Positions 23,478 through 34,095 are shown, counted from the stretch's first letter. The stretch is DNA of 64,000 nt from Benincasa hispida (GCF_009727055.1 NC_052354.1:43422767-43486766), one strand, 5' to 3'. Notes: generated by a model not told the origin, from the letters alone. Numbers and translations are program-made.

Positions 23478-24260
23478 AGAACACACTTCCTACTATAGTT
23501 ATCCTAAACCTAGAAAAATAGGCGGCATATCCTACGTCAATCCTAAAACACTGGAAGAAATTAGAAAAGGAGTGACCAATGTTCATGGTATCTTCGAAAA
23601 AATGATGCATAATTTGGAACAATTTTCAAGAAGACGACGATAATTCGAAAAGGCTAGAATTGCAAATATTGTGAGTAACACTCATGAAATTCAAGAGCTC
23701 AATTGAAGCTGTGAAAGCCAGATGAAACAAAAAATCTAAAAGATTTGAGAGCTAAGTGTGAAGGAGTGGTAAGAAAATATGCTGAGTTCTAGAACTCACG
23801 TGTGAAGGACGTTGTGGGAGACGCAAAAGAAAAATCAGTTGAAAAAAGAAACCCAAACTCAAAGTTGCACAACCTATGTGATGACGAAATCGCTAGCAAG
23901 AAACAAGAAGCTGAGATGATGGCACCTAAAACCCTATTTGCAGTCCTTGGTGATGTGAAAGAAGCTGCAATCTGAGGTAGTGTCATCGCCTGTGAAGAAG
24001 ACAAGAAGGAAGAATAGGCAGCCATTTTCGACCCAATACTCATCCAATCCGCCCTAACTTGTTTTGGTAGTTTTTCGACCCGCAATCTACACATTCCAAC
24101 CTAGTTCCTTTCATTTTGGCCCAACGACCCGTGCAATTCAACCTTACTTTGGTTCTCTTCATTTTTTTTTCCTTAATCCAACTAGGGCCGATTACAAACC
24201 AAAAAAACCCTTTCTTTTTACACAATTAACTTAGCCCGTTCTTAACTTTGGACATATCAG
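23478..24260. other. Decayed element sequence, unassigned
   Basis: The plus strand has coding-like remnants (FEKARIANIVSNTHEIQEL region, about 23650-23705) broken by stops. The rest could be LTR-element leader. No gene is supportable. Confidence 0.35.
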
Positions 24261-24279
24261 AGTTTCTTTTGTTCAAGTC

Positions 24280-24660
24280 AACAATTTTCTCCTCAAGAGA
24301 CACTATTATTTGCACTCAATTGGTTTGGAGATGAGTTTCTTTTACATTTTACAACATATTTTGATGTTAAAGATGTTTATTTGTCTTTTTTTTATATTTA
24401 ATTTCTTTTTAAAACTCGAGAACGAGTTTTTTTTTAGAGGATAGAATGATATAATAGGATTAGGATTAGTTTTCTTGGTTTATTTGGATTAGGATTAGAA
24501 TTAGTTTATTAGATTATTAGGATTGAGCTTAGGATTAATTTGCTTTCCAATTCTCTATAAATAGATATATTGTCTTCTTGTATGAATAACTTTTAATTGA
24601 TAATAAAGACTTTGATTTAATTCTTGTAGAAAGTTCTTAGTTTATCTTTTAGGTTACATC
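24280..24660 (+). mobile_element. LTR of a gypsy-like element with the end of its internal region (+)
   Basis: AACTCGAGAACGAG followed by AGAGGATAGAATGATATAA (about 24411-24455) resembles the typical end of plant Ty3/gypsy pol (CTCGAGGACGAG...) running into the 3' LTR. A TATA-type box (CTCTATAAATAGATAT, about 24553) and polyadenylation-like AATAAAG (24602) follow. No pol domains remain, so the lineage call is tentative. Confidence 0.5.
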
Positions 24661-26059
24661 ATTTCTTCTTAGTTTGGATAGTTTGGTGGATGTTTTTGTT
24701 TCTTAGTGATGTCAAATACTTGGTGTAATGCAAGTGCATGTATCAAGTTATAGTGTAGTAAAATAGCCTAAGAGACCAAGTATTATCCTCTGGAGATCAA
24801 ATGCCTGGATTATGCTTAACTGTTCTCGAATTGTGTTGATTTTATCCAAGGATTGGACTTGTGATGATTTGATTTTAATTTTGAAAATAAATGAAAACAA
24901 AGTAAAGAGAAATTTTGAAATTCAAGAGTCAAAAAGTGTTCAAGGGTGTTGATTTCCTTAATTATTTCACTAAGTCATGCAAAAGTTCCTATGGATTATT
25001 GTGTTAACGATATGTTTAAGTCTAGAAACTATTTTCTGGTTTACCATCTTTCAATAACAATCCTTACTCATGCAAACATAATTGATTACTAATTGCTTGA
25101 AGCCAAATTAAGAAGCATGACATTAAGAATAGTCACGATCAACTTTCATTACCATCCTAACTATTTTCATGATAGATTAGATAATGATCCAACATTATAG
25201 TTTCAATTAAACATACAATCTTTCAAATTGAACATTTAATTTAACATGCATTGAGGATCAATAAATGTAATAAGCACGATCATATTGGAAACCATTCAAC
25301 AACACGTCCATAGAAAATACGATGTATTAACTTAAATCCATAAAAAGTTCATCAATAGCCTAGAACTAAAATGTTTAGTCACTCATTGTTGCTACAAACA
25401 TACTTTCATACATTGCAACAACCATGAAAAAGTAAAGAGAATAAAGAGAAGAAAAAAAACACTACTATGGTGATGAATCCCATCGATGGAATACATTGGA
25501 AACACCTTGATTTTCACCTCAGGATCTCGAGCAGCCTCCAATTGAACCTCTAAATCTCTCCCCTCTATTTTTATCCTAAAACCCTCTCCAAGGCTCTCTA
25601 ATTTCGTTGTCGTTTGGAAGGTTGAAGGCCCCTAGGTTTTATAGAGAAAGCTTTCAAAAATACATTTTTAAAGCTTTCCAAAAATACATTTCTTTTAGAA
25701 AAGAAAAACTTCCAAAAATACATTTTTTCAAAGAAGGAAAACTTTCCAAAACATTTTTTTCTTCAGAGAAAGAAAACTTCGGAAAAATACATTTTTTTCA
25801 AACTAAGAAAACCAGGCCCCCTTTTCAATTTGACCTTGTTTCCTTCCATACTTTGGGGATTTAACCCCTTTTCGATTTTATTGAGCAAAATTGGCCTGTT
25901 TTCACGCCTTTTCACTTCAAGTTTCGTTCTGTTGCTCAAATCCTGAAAATAACTAGCAAACAACATCAAATCTAACAAAGTTAAGTAAAAATAATTCTAA
26001 GTAAAAGACATAAAGTACTTTTAAAGTGATTTTCAGTTTTCATTTAGCTTCCGCGAAGG
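24661..26059. other. AT-rich intron or element sequence, unassigned
   Basis: Non-coding sequence, perhaps the non-coding interior of a large non-autonomous LTR element. It contains an array of imperfect repeats at 25640-25805 (listed separately). I see no gene. Confidence 0.4.
25640..25805 (+). repeat. Imperfect tandem repeat around AAAAATACATTT
   Basis: About five irregular copies of a ~30-40-bp unit built on CTTTCCAAAAATACATTT(C/T). This gives an artificial Lys/Phe-rich open frame. Likely replication slippage. Confidence 0.65.
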
Positions 26060-26375
26060 CTTGATTTGTTTGTAATTCTTTATTTGTTGTTGTTTATGTC
26101 GGACACACAAGTTTTCAATCATGTGTGTTGGCTGATCTTATGAAGAGTTCAACTTTCATTCAGTTTGTCTTGAGGCTTCATCGTAGTACTCTCTTCCCAA
26201 ATCTTTTATTGGCTTCTCTCTGTAGGATATCTGTCTTATTTGGATTGCCTTTATCTTTCGTTGTGTTCTTGTTCCGTCATTTGTTGCTTTCTTTGATCGC
26301 CTTTCTTATGGGAGAACATTTGTCTCTTTCATTTTATCAATAAAAAATTTCTTATCCGGTTTGAAAAACTAAAAA
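26060..26375 (+). mobile_element. 5'-truncated LINE tail (+)
   Basis: T-rich 3' UTR ending CTCTTTCATTTTATCAATAAAAAA and an A-rich tail (about 26316-26392). The organisation matches the other LINE ends, but the sequence is a different subfamily. Confidence 0.55.
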
Positions 26376-26631
26376 AATAAAAACAAAAATAAATCACCCA
26401 AAAACACGAAATTAGTTTGAATATAAACTATTTCTGTTAAGGTTTATGACAGATATAATAGTGCTTTTTTTTTTTGTGCCACTAAATTTTTTTTCTAGCA
26501 TGAATGTTTTTTTTGTTTTGTTTTGTTTTGTTTTTTAAAATTATTATTATTATTGTTAAGGTGAAACCTAAATTCTGATAAATGTTTTCTTGCTGATAAA
26601 AACATTTCGGAAATTTTTACAATGGTCCATC

Positions 26632-26692
26632 AGGACGTACAAACAAGATCATCAGGACGTACAAACCCAAACAAGATCATCAGGACGTACTC
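26632..26692 (+). repeat. Short tandem repeat CATCAGGACGTAC
   Basis: Three copies of (A)TCAGGACGTACAAAC-like units, the last two separated by CAAACAAGATC. It lies about 50 bp upstream of an ALY-like exon acceptor. Confidence 0.8.
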
Positions 26693-26739
26693 TTTCATAA
26701 ACCCTGGCTGTGACAGTTTGTGTTATCAACTTCATATAG

Positions 26740-26984
26740 GTAACCGACTTCGTGCTGTGGGGAAGAGGACATCACGTGTTCCTATTTCATATTTAGAGGA
26801 AAGAGATAAATGGAAAAACCATGCTTCTGGAAATAAACATTCACAGAAGTCAGAATTTGATGTTAGCAATGATGAAGTTGCACATGATGCCGCATCAGCT
26901 TTAGCTGAAGTCTCACAAAGAATAGGCTCTTCCTTAACGTCTGTGCCATGCAAAATAAAAGAGAACATGAAAGTCTCATATGAG
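26740..26984 (+). CDS. ALY-like exon: VGKRTSRVP block
   Basis: 245 nt. It completes the Gly codon split over the 15-kb intron, then reads NRLRAVGKRTSRVPIS, a basic region, and DEVAHDAASALAEVSQRIG. This matches the order of motifs in ALY proteins (KRTPRVP then DDVAHxxALALxEASQRGG-like). It ends in phase 0 at GAG|GTCAGG, a non-ideal donor. Intron read-through would add about 60 residues and then a stop. Confidence 0.85.
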
Positions 26985-27167
26985 GTCAGGGGAAGAATGG
27001 AATTCCAGTATTTATTGAAGTTTCTTTTAGCAACGTTATTGTTTACCAGTAGTATTATGCCTGATATTTTAATTGTTCATGCGATTAGTATCCACCCTCT
27101 CCTTTCTCGCTCTTTGAAGATAGTTGTCAAGCTTCGTGATGTTAACTTGGACTAGGACTGGTTTCAG

Positions 27168-27316
27168 GTCAGTGGAGGACATAAAGGAAGACCAAATGAA
27201 AAATATGGCTATGATCTCAGTTCCTCAGTAGATATAGAATGTGTAAGGACAGATAAAGCTCACCACAAGATGAAGAAGCTGTACAGAAAGGAGAAAGTTC
27301 TAGACGATGAAAACAG
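27168..27316 (+). CDS. ALY-like exon: basic linker
   Basis: 149 nt, from acceptor GTTTCAG, phase 0, leaving two bases (AG). It encodes VSGGHKGRPNEKYGYD and a basic end (HHKMKKLYRKEKVLDDEN). It fits the low-conservation region before the ALY KGK motif. Exon 27391 continues it if a 74-nt intron is spliced. Confidence 0.7.
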
Positions 27317-27390
27317 GTGGTTTCATCTCTAAGTTTCAATTATACAGAAAATAGACCTGAAGCATCATCTAATATGGTTGACTTGTGCAG

Positions 27391-27497
27391 CGTCAGTGTT
27401 CTAGAGGGAAAGGTTGATTCCAAAATTTCAAATGCAGTATGTGAGCTATCATCTCCACTAGTTCAAAGAAAGAAAAGAAGGAAGCTATCACGTGGAG
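27391..27497 (+). CDS. ALY-like exon: LEGKVDSK block
   Basis: 107 nt from acceptor TTGTGCAG. With the two carried bases it reads SVSVLEGKVDSKIS and a basic KKRRKLSRG end. The donor is GGAG|GTAATT. The open frame actually extends upstream to about 27317 (TENRPEASSN region), so either the 74-nt intron 27317-27390 is real or one base is missing. Confidence 0.7.
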
Positions 27498-27723
27498 GTA
27501 ATTTTCTCGCTCTATTTTCATTCTGTAGTCTTCTATGTAATGTGTGTTTTACATCTGAGTTGGTGAAAGAGTCAGCCATCCAATTTCTGTGGTTGCTAAC
27601 TTTCTCAAGTTGTGGTTGGTCATTTCAAGATTGTCGTTGGTAAAACAAAATTCTAATCATGTTCGGAACTCTCTGGTTTGTTTATTAAGAAAAAAGTTTC
27701 TAATCCACTATTTTTCTGAATAG

Positions 27724-27801
27724 ATGAGAACACTGCTTTAGATGCTTTGCAGACCTTAGCAGATTTGTCTTCCATGATGCCATTTGGTACAATGGAAGCA
27801 G
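27724..27801 (+). CDS. ALY-like exon: ALDALQTLADLS motif
   Basis: 78 nt. DENTALDALQTLADLSSMMP is one of the most diagnostic ALY motifs. Acceptor TGAATAG, donor GCAG|GTAAAT; one base in and one base out. Confidence 0.92.
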
Positions 27802-27934
27802 GTAAATGCATACTTGTTTGTTCTAATTTATCCTAATTGTGGAGTGTGATATGATCGTTTGATACTCATAATAAATTTGTACATGATTATTCTTGGTTGG
27901 GCAACTAAATATTCCTGCTTGTAGTATAGACACG

Positions 27935-28335
27935 AAGCTTAACATTTTTTTTCGAAAGGAAACAAGATGTTTATTGAATAAATGAAAGAAGCTAATGTTC
28001 AAATTACGAGGAAACTAACAAAAAAAAAGAGAAAAAAAAAAAAAGAACTTTCCAAGTACTCTTAGAGCAATACATAGAATAATATAAGATAATTAAACTG
28101 GAGAAATAAATATATTCCTGGTCGAGCGTAAGTCTTAGAATATTCTGCAAATAGATTGGAAAAAGAATTAAAAAACGAAGAAGCTTTAACTCTAGCAACT
28201 TCAAAATGATCAAGCTAAGGCCGATGCTGGAAAAAGTCATTGGATCCTTGGAGAAATAACACTTAAAGAAAGGATATTGAAACCGGAAAACAGACTTGAA
28301 GACTTCAACTTCAGCTACACAGAATATGGTGAACA
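27935..28335 (-). mobile_element. 5'-truncated LINE fragment, minus strand, in ALY-like intron
   Basis: Starts with T-rich/CGAAAGGAAACAAG and the complement of the LINE end (TTTATTGAATAAATGAAAG, then GCTAATGTTCAAA). A minus-strand frame to 28336 is a 3'-terminal LINE region without RT motifs. Target-site duplication not resolved. Confidence 0.6.
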
Positions 28336-29250
28336 AGCATTCTTTTACCCTCTTTTTTCACTACACTTACCTTTTCAATTAATCCCCCCTTTCATGTCAA
28401 CTAACATTTTACATATATGTGTATATATACACACCTCCCATTTCCCATATTTTTCTCTTTTCAAATTTAACCCAAAAGTTCATTTAAATAACGAAGACTC
28501 TAAAAGGATGACACAATATAGAATTAATCAATTGTTCTTGTTGGTGCTGTTTGGATTTCTTCACAATGTTCCAGTTGGTGTGCTCTTTATGGATATTTTT
28601 TTGTGCTTTATGGATGGTTAAACACTTAATTCTGTCAAGTAAAATTCGTACTCTTACTCTTGTAACAAGCTCTTCGGAGTACTTCCTTGCAATGTCATTA
28701 AAAGACGTTTATGTACGTAGCGTAACAATCTGCCATCGACAGTTGATATTCAATTAAGCTACTCTTATTTCCTAATTGATAATTGATCATTACTTTTTGA
28801 TAATTCTACCCGTAGTAATAGGGAAATTGTATGGATGAAGCTAAAGACATGCATACTCATTAGGCAGTTGCAATTCTTGTCTAAATACTTTATTTGCCTC
28901 CTTAGTCCTTAGTGTGAGAATGATGATTTATCCTATGGGTTTCCTTAACACTCAAATGTTGTAGGGTCTAGCGAGTTGTCTCATGAGATTAGTCGAGGTA
29001 TTCGTAAGCTGGCCCGGATACTTATGGATATAAACAAAAAAGAAAAAAAGCGATAAGATTGGAACGATACAATAAAATTGGAACGATACAGAGAAGATCA
29101 ATCTTTAAAAACTTGGGTTCATGCTTTCTTCCAATTCAGGCTTCCTTGTTTATTTTGTTAACGTACGATGGCCAAAATATGATTCATTTGTTACCTATGA
29201 CCTCTCATATTTAATCCACTATATTTTATCATTGTTGATCTTGCATCAAG
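28336..29250. other. ALY-like intron, unassigned
   Basis: AT-rich intron remainder with no recognisable element or gene. It ends at acceptor CATCAAG before the exon at 29251. Confidence 0.45.
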
Positions 29251-29501
29251 AACCATCTGTCCAAATTGTGGAGGAAACTGAATCTTTCAATTTGGAAGAC
29301 AAATCTTATATTCCTGAAGCCACATTATCAGCCCAAAGTGATAAAGGAAAGCAAATCATGATTAATGCAATGTCCAATATTGAGGATAGAGGTCATGGGA
29401 AACAAAAATCTGGAAGTGGATTGTCAATTGATGTTGTTTCTAAAAGGAAAAAACGGCCTGAACATCTTGGCACTACGAGGAAGGGAAAACGCAACTTTGT
29501 G
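29251..29501 (+). CDS. ALY-like exon: low-complexity middle region
   Basis: 251 nt completing a Glu codon: EPSVQIVEETESFNLED, then SDKGKQIMINAMSN and a basic end with KRKKRPEHLG. Acidic-then-basic composition is typical of the ALY middle region. The donor GTG|GTATCA fits phase 0. Weaker conservation than the neighbours. Confidence 0.7.
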
Positions 29502-29641
29502 GTATCATACCAATCATTTTTGACGTTAATGTTATTCTTCCCAATGCTCCTTTTGAAACTTGTCTCCTTGATTCTTCAAGTTTTATCTGATGTATCGACT
29601 ATAGAGTAATCAGAAAACTACTTTTTCATTGTTATTTGCAG

Positions 29642-29695
29642 ATACCTGATACAAAAGTCCCTGTGGATCTTCATTTACATGAAGATTTGAAGACA
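29642..29695 (+). CDS. ALY-like short exon (18 codons)
   Basis: Acceptor TTTGCAG, donor ACA|GTAAGT. It encodes IPDTKVPVDLHLHEDLKT. It is supported by good splice borders and phase-0 joins on both sides, not by a strong motif. Confidence 0.6.
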
Positions 29696-29801
29696 GTAAG
29701 TGAACCTTTTTACCGAAATTCTCACAGATTCTTACTATAGTAAATGATAAGATAAAATGGAGAAATGATGCAATGAAGGAAATGCTTCATTTGTATTTTG
29801 T

Positions 29802-30473
29802 TTTGTTTTTCTTTTTTTGATAAGAGATAATTTCATTGATGTATGAAATTACAAAAGGGGAGGAGGGGAAAAGAAGCCCCGGACCAAAGGAGTTTACAAA
29901 AGACACCTCCAATTGGTCAAAAGAAAATCAAAACTATAAGAATGAAATAGTTTAGACAATTTACACCAGGAGATTGCAATATTAAGCACATGATAAAAAA
30001 AAATGGTCGTAGTGTTGAGCTTTGTCGTTGAAGAGACGACTATTTCATTCGAGCCACACGTACCACAAAAAAAACTCTGATAAGCTGTTTCCAAAGGAGA
30101 TCCTAAGGAGATCCTTCCTGCCCTTGAAAGGATGATCCTTAATCACAAGGGAGAGGAATTGAGTAATATCGGGAGGAAAGACCACATACCAGTTGAAAGC
30201 ATGAAGGGTGTAGTTCCAAAAACGCTTTGTAAAAGGGCAGAAAATGAAGAGGTGACTTTGAGTCTCATTTGCCTTCTTACAAAGGGTGCACCAGTTGGGG
30301 GAGATTGCCAATGAGGAAAGATGGCACAGTAGCTTATCGTGAGTGAGGACGGCCTTGTGAGCAAGCTCCCACAGAAAGAATTTAATCTTTTTAGGGTATT
30401 GATCAGACCAAATAGCTTCGGCCGGGCCAACAAACATATTAGTGTTGTTTGTCATCGGATTGATTCGTGCTTT
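29802..30473 (-). mobile_element. 5'-truncated LINE, minus strand, with target-site duplication
   Basis: The 13-bp direct repeat ATTTGTATTTTGT flanks it at 29789-29801 and 30474-30486. The minus strand encodes a zf-RVT region (FFLWELAHKAVLTHDKL, then CTLCKKANETQSHLFIFCPF) and the 3' end; the T-run on the plus strand is at about 29805-29818. Endonuclease and RT are missing by truncation. Confidence 0.88.
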
Positions 30474-30589
30474 ATTTGTATTTTGTAGAATCTTTAACAT
30501 CCAGATATACAACAAAGTTCTGTTTCTTTAATTTAGCAAAAATAAAGTTTCAAAGGAAAAAAAAAGCATAATGAATGTTAGTTTATGAA

Positions 30590-31090
30590 GTCATCAGGAT
30601 TTCGCTTTTAATGTGGAGAAAGAGCACACCACAAGGATCCGAAATTTTGATTTCTTCTGCATACATATCCAATTCTTTCCCTGTAAAATTCTTTGTTCCT
30701 TTGCTAAGCTTCTAATCGAGAAGCCTTATGGCATGCACTCTGGTTTCTTCTCAAAAGAAATGCCGCAAAGGACTTGTTGGACGACAAGGAGGAATCTGCC
30801 GCATACCAATGCAAGCCTTAACTTTAAAATTTTATCCCAGAAATGCCTAATGGCTTTGTAATTGAAGACAAGATGGTTTGCATTTTTTATGGATTTTTTA
30901 AAGAAAACACACTAGTTGGAGAAAAAGGCAGCTCAAGGATTTACTTTTTGTAATCTTTATGCTGCCCACATCGTTTGGACCATTTAGATTCAAAGACCAT
31001 ATGATAAACTAGCTTTCTTTGGGTACGTAGACTTCTAGGATTCAAAACTTTTTACTGTTTCAAAAAGTGATGGGAGCAAGGAAATCATTC
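30590..31090 (-). mobile_element. LINE zf-RVT fragment, minus strand, decayed
   Basis: Read on the minus strand, a stretch around 30900-30740 resembles the zf-RVT end of LINE ORF2 (CVFFKKSIKNANHLVFNY, then FWDKILKLRLAL), broken by stops. No poly(A) or duplication was identified. Confidence 0.45.
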
Positions 31091-31304
31091 TGATAGGTTA
31101 GTGAGAATGAGAGGTGAAGGCTGAGAAATCTTGGACAAAAGAGACAGGATGTCACTATCTGAATGACGCTTTGTCTTTCACTAATTTCTCAGATCCCTTG
31201 CCCTCTCTTCTGTAGGTTCTAGGCATTACTTCTGCTGTTCTACATTTTGCAGTTACCTTCACAGTATATCACCTTTTTCTTATTGCTATCTTTCTCTTTT
31301 GCAG

Positions 31305-31338
31305 GCCGCATCTGAACATATTAAACCATTGAATAATG
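31305..31338 (+). CDS. ALY-like micro-exon (34 nt)
   Basis: Acceptor CTTTTGCAG, donor AATG|GTAATC. It encodes AASEHIKPLNN and passes one base to the next exon, matching its phase exactly. Supported by splice borders and phase only. Confidence 0.6.
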
Positions 31339-31466
31339 GTAATCAAGTTTGTTGTGACAACTTTGGCGTTGACAAATACTGGAAATAGTTCATTGTATTA
31401 GAAGTTCTTTGAATAGTGATTAGAAATGAAGAAATTGATATGTCCACTTAATTCCATTTCCTGTAG

Positions 31467-31630
31467 AAAATCAAGCCACTTTACCCATTAAGTTGGGGAG
31501 TCGAAGTAGATGTAAGATGGAGCTTTGGAAATTATTGACCCGTCAAAAGACGAAGTCCAGTGATGACAATTTGGGAAAAGAGCTCACGAAATATTCCTCC
31601 TGTGTGCAAGACAGAGCATTCTTCCTCAAG
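31467..31630 (+). CDS. ALY-like exon: region before DIRP
   Basis: 164 nt from acceptor CCTGTAG to donor CAAG|GTAAGA. It encodes ENQATLPIKLGSRSRCKMEL and ends KYSSCVQDRAFFLK. The final block corresponds to the conserved (S)xQDRALxLKEKL just before the DIRP domain in ALY proteins. Confidence 0.9.
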
Positions 31631-31734
31631 GTAAGAACTTCAGTTTCTTCTTTATTTGGAGGCAATCGTCTCTGCTTCAGCTTTTGTAACTGTAGTACAA
31701 TGTTGAAGTTTCTGCCTTTGCTTTGACAATTCAG

Positions 31735-31913
31735 GATAAACTTTCCAACTGCATGTCATCCACCATGGTGCGTAGATGGTTCATCTTTGAATGGTTTTAT
31801 AGTGCAATTGATTATCCTTGGTTTGCAAGAAGGGAATTTGTCGAATACTTGGATCATGTCGGCCTGGGAAACATCCCAAGGCTAACTCGTGTTGAATGGG
31901 GTATCATAAGAAG
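31735..31913 (+). CDS. ALY-like exon: DIRP domain, first half
   Basis: 179 nt. It encodes [55 protein letters not shown] and GIIRR. This is the DIRP signature shared by LIN-9, Mip130 and ALY, with all key aromatic residues ([11 protein letters not shown]) kept. It leaves AG to complete Ser in the next exon. Confidence 0.97.
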
Positions 31914-31990
31914 GTATCTTTCTGTAATTTTTTGTAACTATTATTTGAGAATGTTGTGAACTGAAAGTTTGAAATGTGTCTGTCATGAAG

Positions 31991-32260
31991 TTCCCTTGGT
32001 AGACCTCGGCGGTTTTCTGAAATTTTTCTTCATGAAGAAAGAATGAAACTCCAACGTTATAGGGAATCTGTAAGACAATATTATGCTGAACTTCGTGCTG
32101 GCACTTGTGAAGGGCTTCCTACAGATTTGGGAAGCGTATCATAGCTTTGCATCCATATCTAAACACACTAGAAGTTCACGATGGAAGTGTGTTAACGGTT
32201 CAACATGACAGCTGCAAGATTCTATTTGACAATCAGGAGATCGGAGTCAAATTAGTTATG
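31991..32260 (+). pseudogene. ALY-like exon: DIRP domain, second half, frameshifted
   Basis: Entered in phase from AG, it reads [18 protein letters not shown], then [19 protein letters not shown] and TDL, exactly the DIRP C-terminal half. After codon TTG (32127-32129) the frame runs to TAG 32142-32144. The conserved continuation (RIIALHP, then VHDGSVLTVQHD and the IGVKLVM end) is present in another frame up to donor ATG|GTAGGT. Residues that normally stand between TDL and RxIALHP (an ARPLxVG-type segment) are missing. This fits a deletion of about 19 nt, and total exon length confirms a shift of one base modulo three. Confidence 0.88.
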
Positions 32261-32639
32261 GTAGGTTTTCTGTTCTCCATCTCATAGATTAACTCAGATA
32301 CGATACTGATACTCTTGAGCTTTGAATCTTGTTTAATTGGTAAAAGTTGTTTTAAGATGAAAAGCACATGCCGGGTAGAAGAGCAGGAGGGAGCTATTTA
32401 TTCTGTTATGATGGAAAGGGACTGAAGATTCATGAAAGTTTTGTCATATTAATCCACATTAGCATGGTTAAGTAAGATACTGCCTAAAATTTGTTTGGTG
32501 GTCGATAATTTTGAAAGTGTAGGCACTTGCACTTGCTCACAAGTACACATACGCTTCTTCTGGCACATGGTGAACCAAATAGGTCTGTAAGATATGTTAT
32601 CTTGTTAACAAATCTAAATGGTATATTTAATTATGTACT
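32261..32639. other. ALY-like intron, unassigned part
   Basis: Intron after the frameshifted DIRP exon, before a minus-strand copia fragment. No gene or element recognised. Confidence 0.45.
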
Positions 32640-32966
32640 TGTATTTTTAGCACTCCCTGACTTGTGGACTTGAAAATTAGTACAAGGCATAACAAGTAGT
32701 TCTCAATGTTAATTATGGAGGAAATGACTCTTTCTAGGAGTTCTAAACCCTGCTTATGGCCATCACATTTTTCTTTTCTCCAGGTAACTAGGTTCCCTCC
32801 AACGAAGGAACAATAACTAGTAATAGATCTGCTATTTGTAGTACTCTTTGTCCAATCAACATCAATATAGACTTCTATTTGAAGTGATTATGTCTTTTGA
32901 ATAAAATACCTTTCCTAGGTGTCCCTTTTAGATACCTCAAAATTCTGTAGACAACTTCAAAATGAG

Positions 32967-33175
32967 TTGGGGCCTATTTGAATTAACTAGAGAAAAAAAA
33001 TATTTTTCAGATAAGTCATTTTTATTTAAACTAATTTTCTAAAATCTATTTAAAATACACTATGAAAGTGTTTCAAAAATTATTTTGATTGGTTGCCAAA
33101 CATTTCATTTTTTTTCAAAATGACTTATTTTAAAAATTAAACACTTGAAAAATTAAACCAAACACACCCTTAGTT
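32967..33175. repeat. hAT-like MITE candidate
   Basis: About 200 bp, AT-rich. It begins GGGCCTATTTGAATTAACTAG and ends AACCAAACACACCCT, giving imperfect terminal inverted repeats of the GGG(C/T)xTxTTTGG type known for plant hAT-derived MITEs. Inner TIR-like parts (GATAAGTCATTTTTATTTAA and AAAATGACTTATTTTAAA) also pair. No transposase. Confidence 0.65.
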
Positions 33176-33184
33176 TAGATGTGT

Positions 33185-33335
33185 AAAACTCTTAGGTTTG
33201 AGAGAGAATCAGAATACTCTATCCATTCACCAAAGATATGAGTGTATACAAGTGTACAAAGCATAGAAAAGGAAAACATAACAAGATATCTACAATAATG
33301 GAAAACCCTAACAATAGAACTATAACAAGATGCAT
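33185..33335 (-). repeat. Copia LTR, reversed, same family as 229-374
   Basis: The reverse complement matches the 146-bp LTR at 229-374 and 49152-49297: TTAGGTTTGAGAGAGAATCA, then ATTCACCAAAGATATGAGTG and AACCCTAACAATAGAACTAT on the plus strand. No internal sequence of that family is attached, so it looks like a solo LTR within copia D. Confidence 0.8.
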
Positions 33336-34095
33336 GCATTGACTAACTTACCATGCTTTCAATGTATGCAATGTTATGGCATGTATAAAATCGATACATC
33401 AATTTTCCAACAAGTGTATTTCTGCTACTTGTAATTTTAAATTAGGTTCAATAGCAGTTTTTGCAATCTTGCAATCATGTAATATCGTTTCTTCAAGTAT
33501 AATTTCTTTGATTAACAAAGTCACCCTTATTATATCTTGTAAATTCCATCCTAAAGAAATATTCAACGTTCCTAGGTCTTTGATTTCAAACTCACTTGCA
33601 AGATTTTTCTTGAGTTCAACTAAATGTGCTTCATCATCACCGGTGAGAATAATGTTATTTACATAGATGATGAAAATCAAGATTTTCTTGTTCTCAGAGT
33701 GTTTATAAAGGATTTTAAGAAATCAATAGCTAGACACAACCTTTCCAATACTCAAACCAAACTCTTAGAGTGTGTTTAAGCCCATAAGAGATTTTCTTTA
33801 ATTTGCAAATGTTACTACATCCGAGTTTCTTTTCAAAACCTGGTGATATGCTCATAAAAACCTCTTCCTCAAGATTACTAATGCAAAAGTCATTTTTCAT
33901 GTCAAGTCGGTAAAATGACCATCCTAAATTAACTGCAACTGACCAATAATAATAATAATAAGATTTCACATCAAATTGTTCAATAGTTTTTGGAATCGAA
34001 ATAAAAGATTTTGACTCTTCACTACTCACATTGACCACCAACTCATCATCTGACCTTGAGGCGAGAAAATGTTCAAGATATTGCAAAAGCAATAT

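Larger units (their letters stand above)
32640..34095 (-). mobile_element. Copia fragment D (RT-RNase H), minus strand, with nested insertions
   Basis: On the minus strand: an RT part (about 34092-33399) with DMKNDFCISNLEEEVFMSISPG, and a YVNNI box at about 33665-33651 where YVDDI is normal. An RNase H part follows (about 32960-32640). It is interrupted by a hAT-like MITE (32967-33175) and a solo LTR-like segment (about 33185-33335). It lacks its own LTRs. It is close in sequence to copia C (41545-46314): the plus-strand block AGACTTCT.TTTGAAGTGATTAT is shared. Confidence 0.8.

Noticed and set aside
25607..25864. Lys/Phe-rich 85-codon frame
   Set aside because: It is the translation of an imperfect tandem repeat; no homology pattern.
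26622..27155. A single 177-codon gene around the VGKRTSRVP block
   Set aside because: The first part is a short tandem repeat and intron, the last part is intron read-through. Only 26740-26984 is exon-like by phase and motif.
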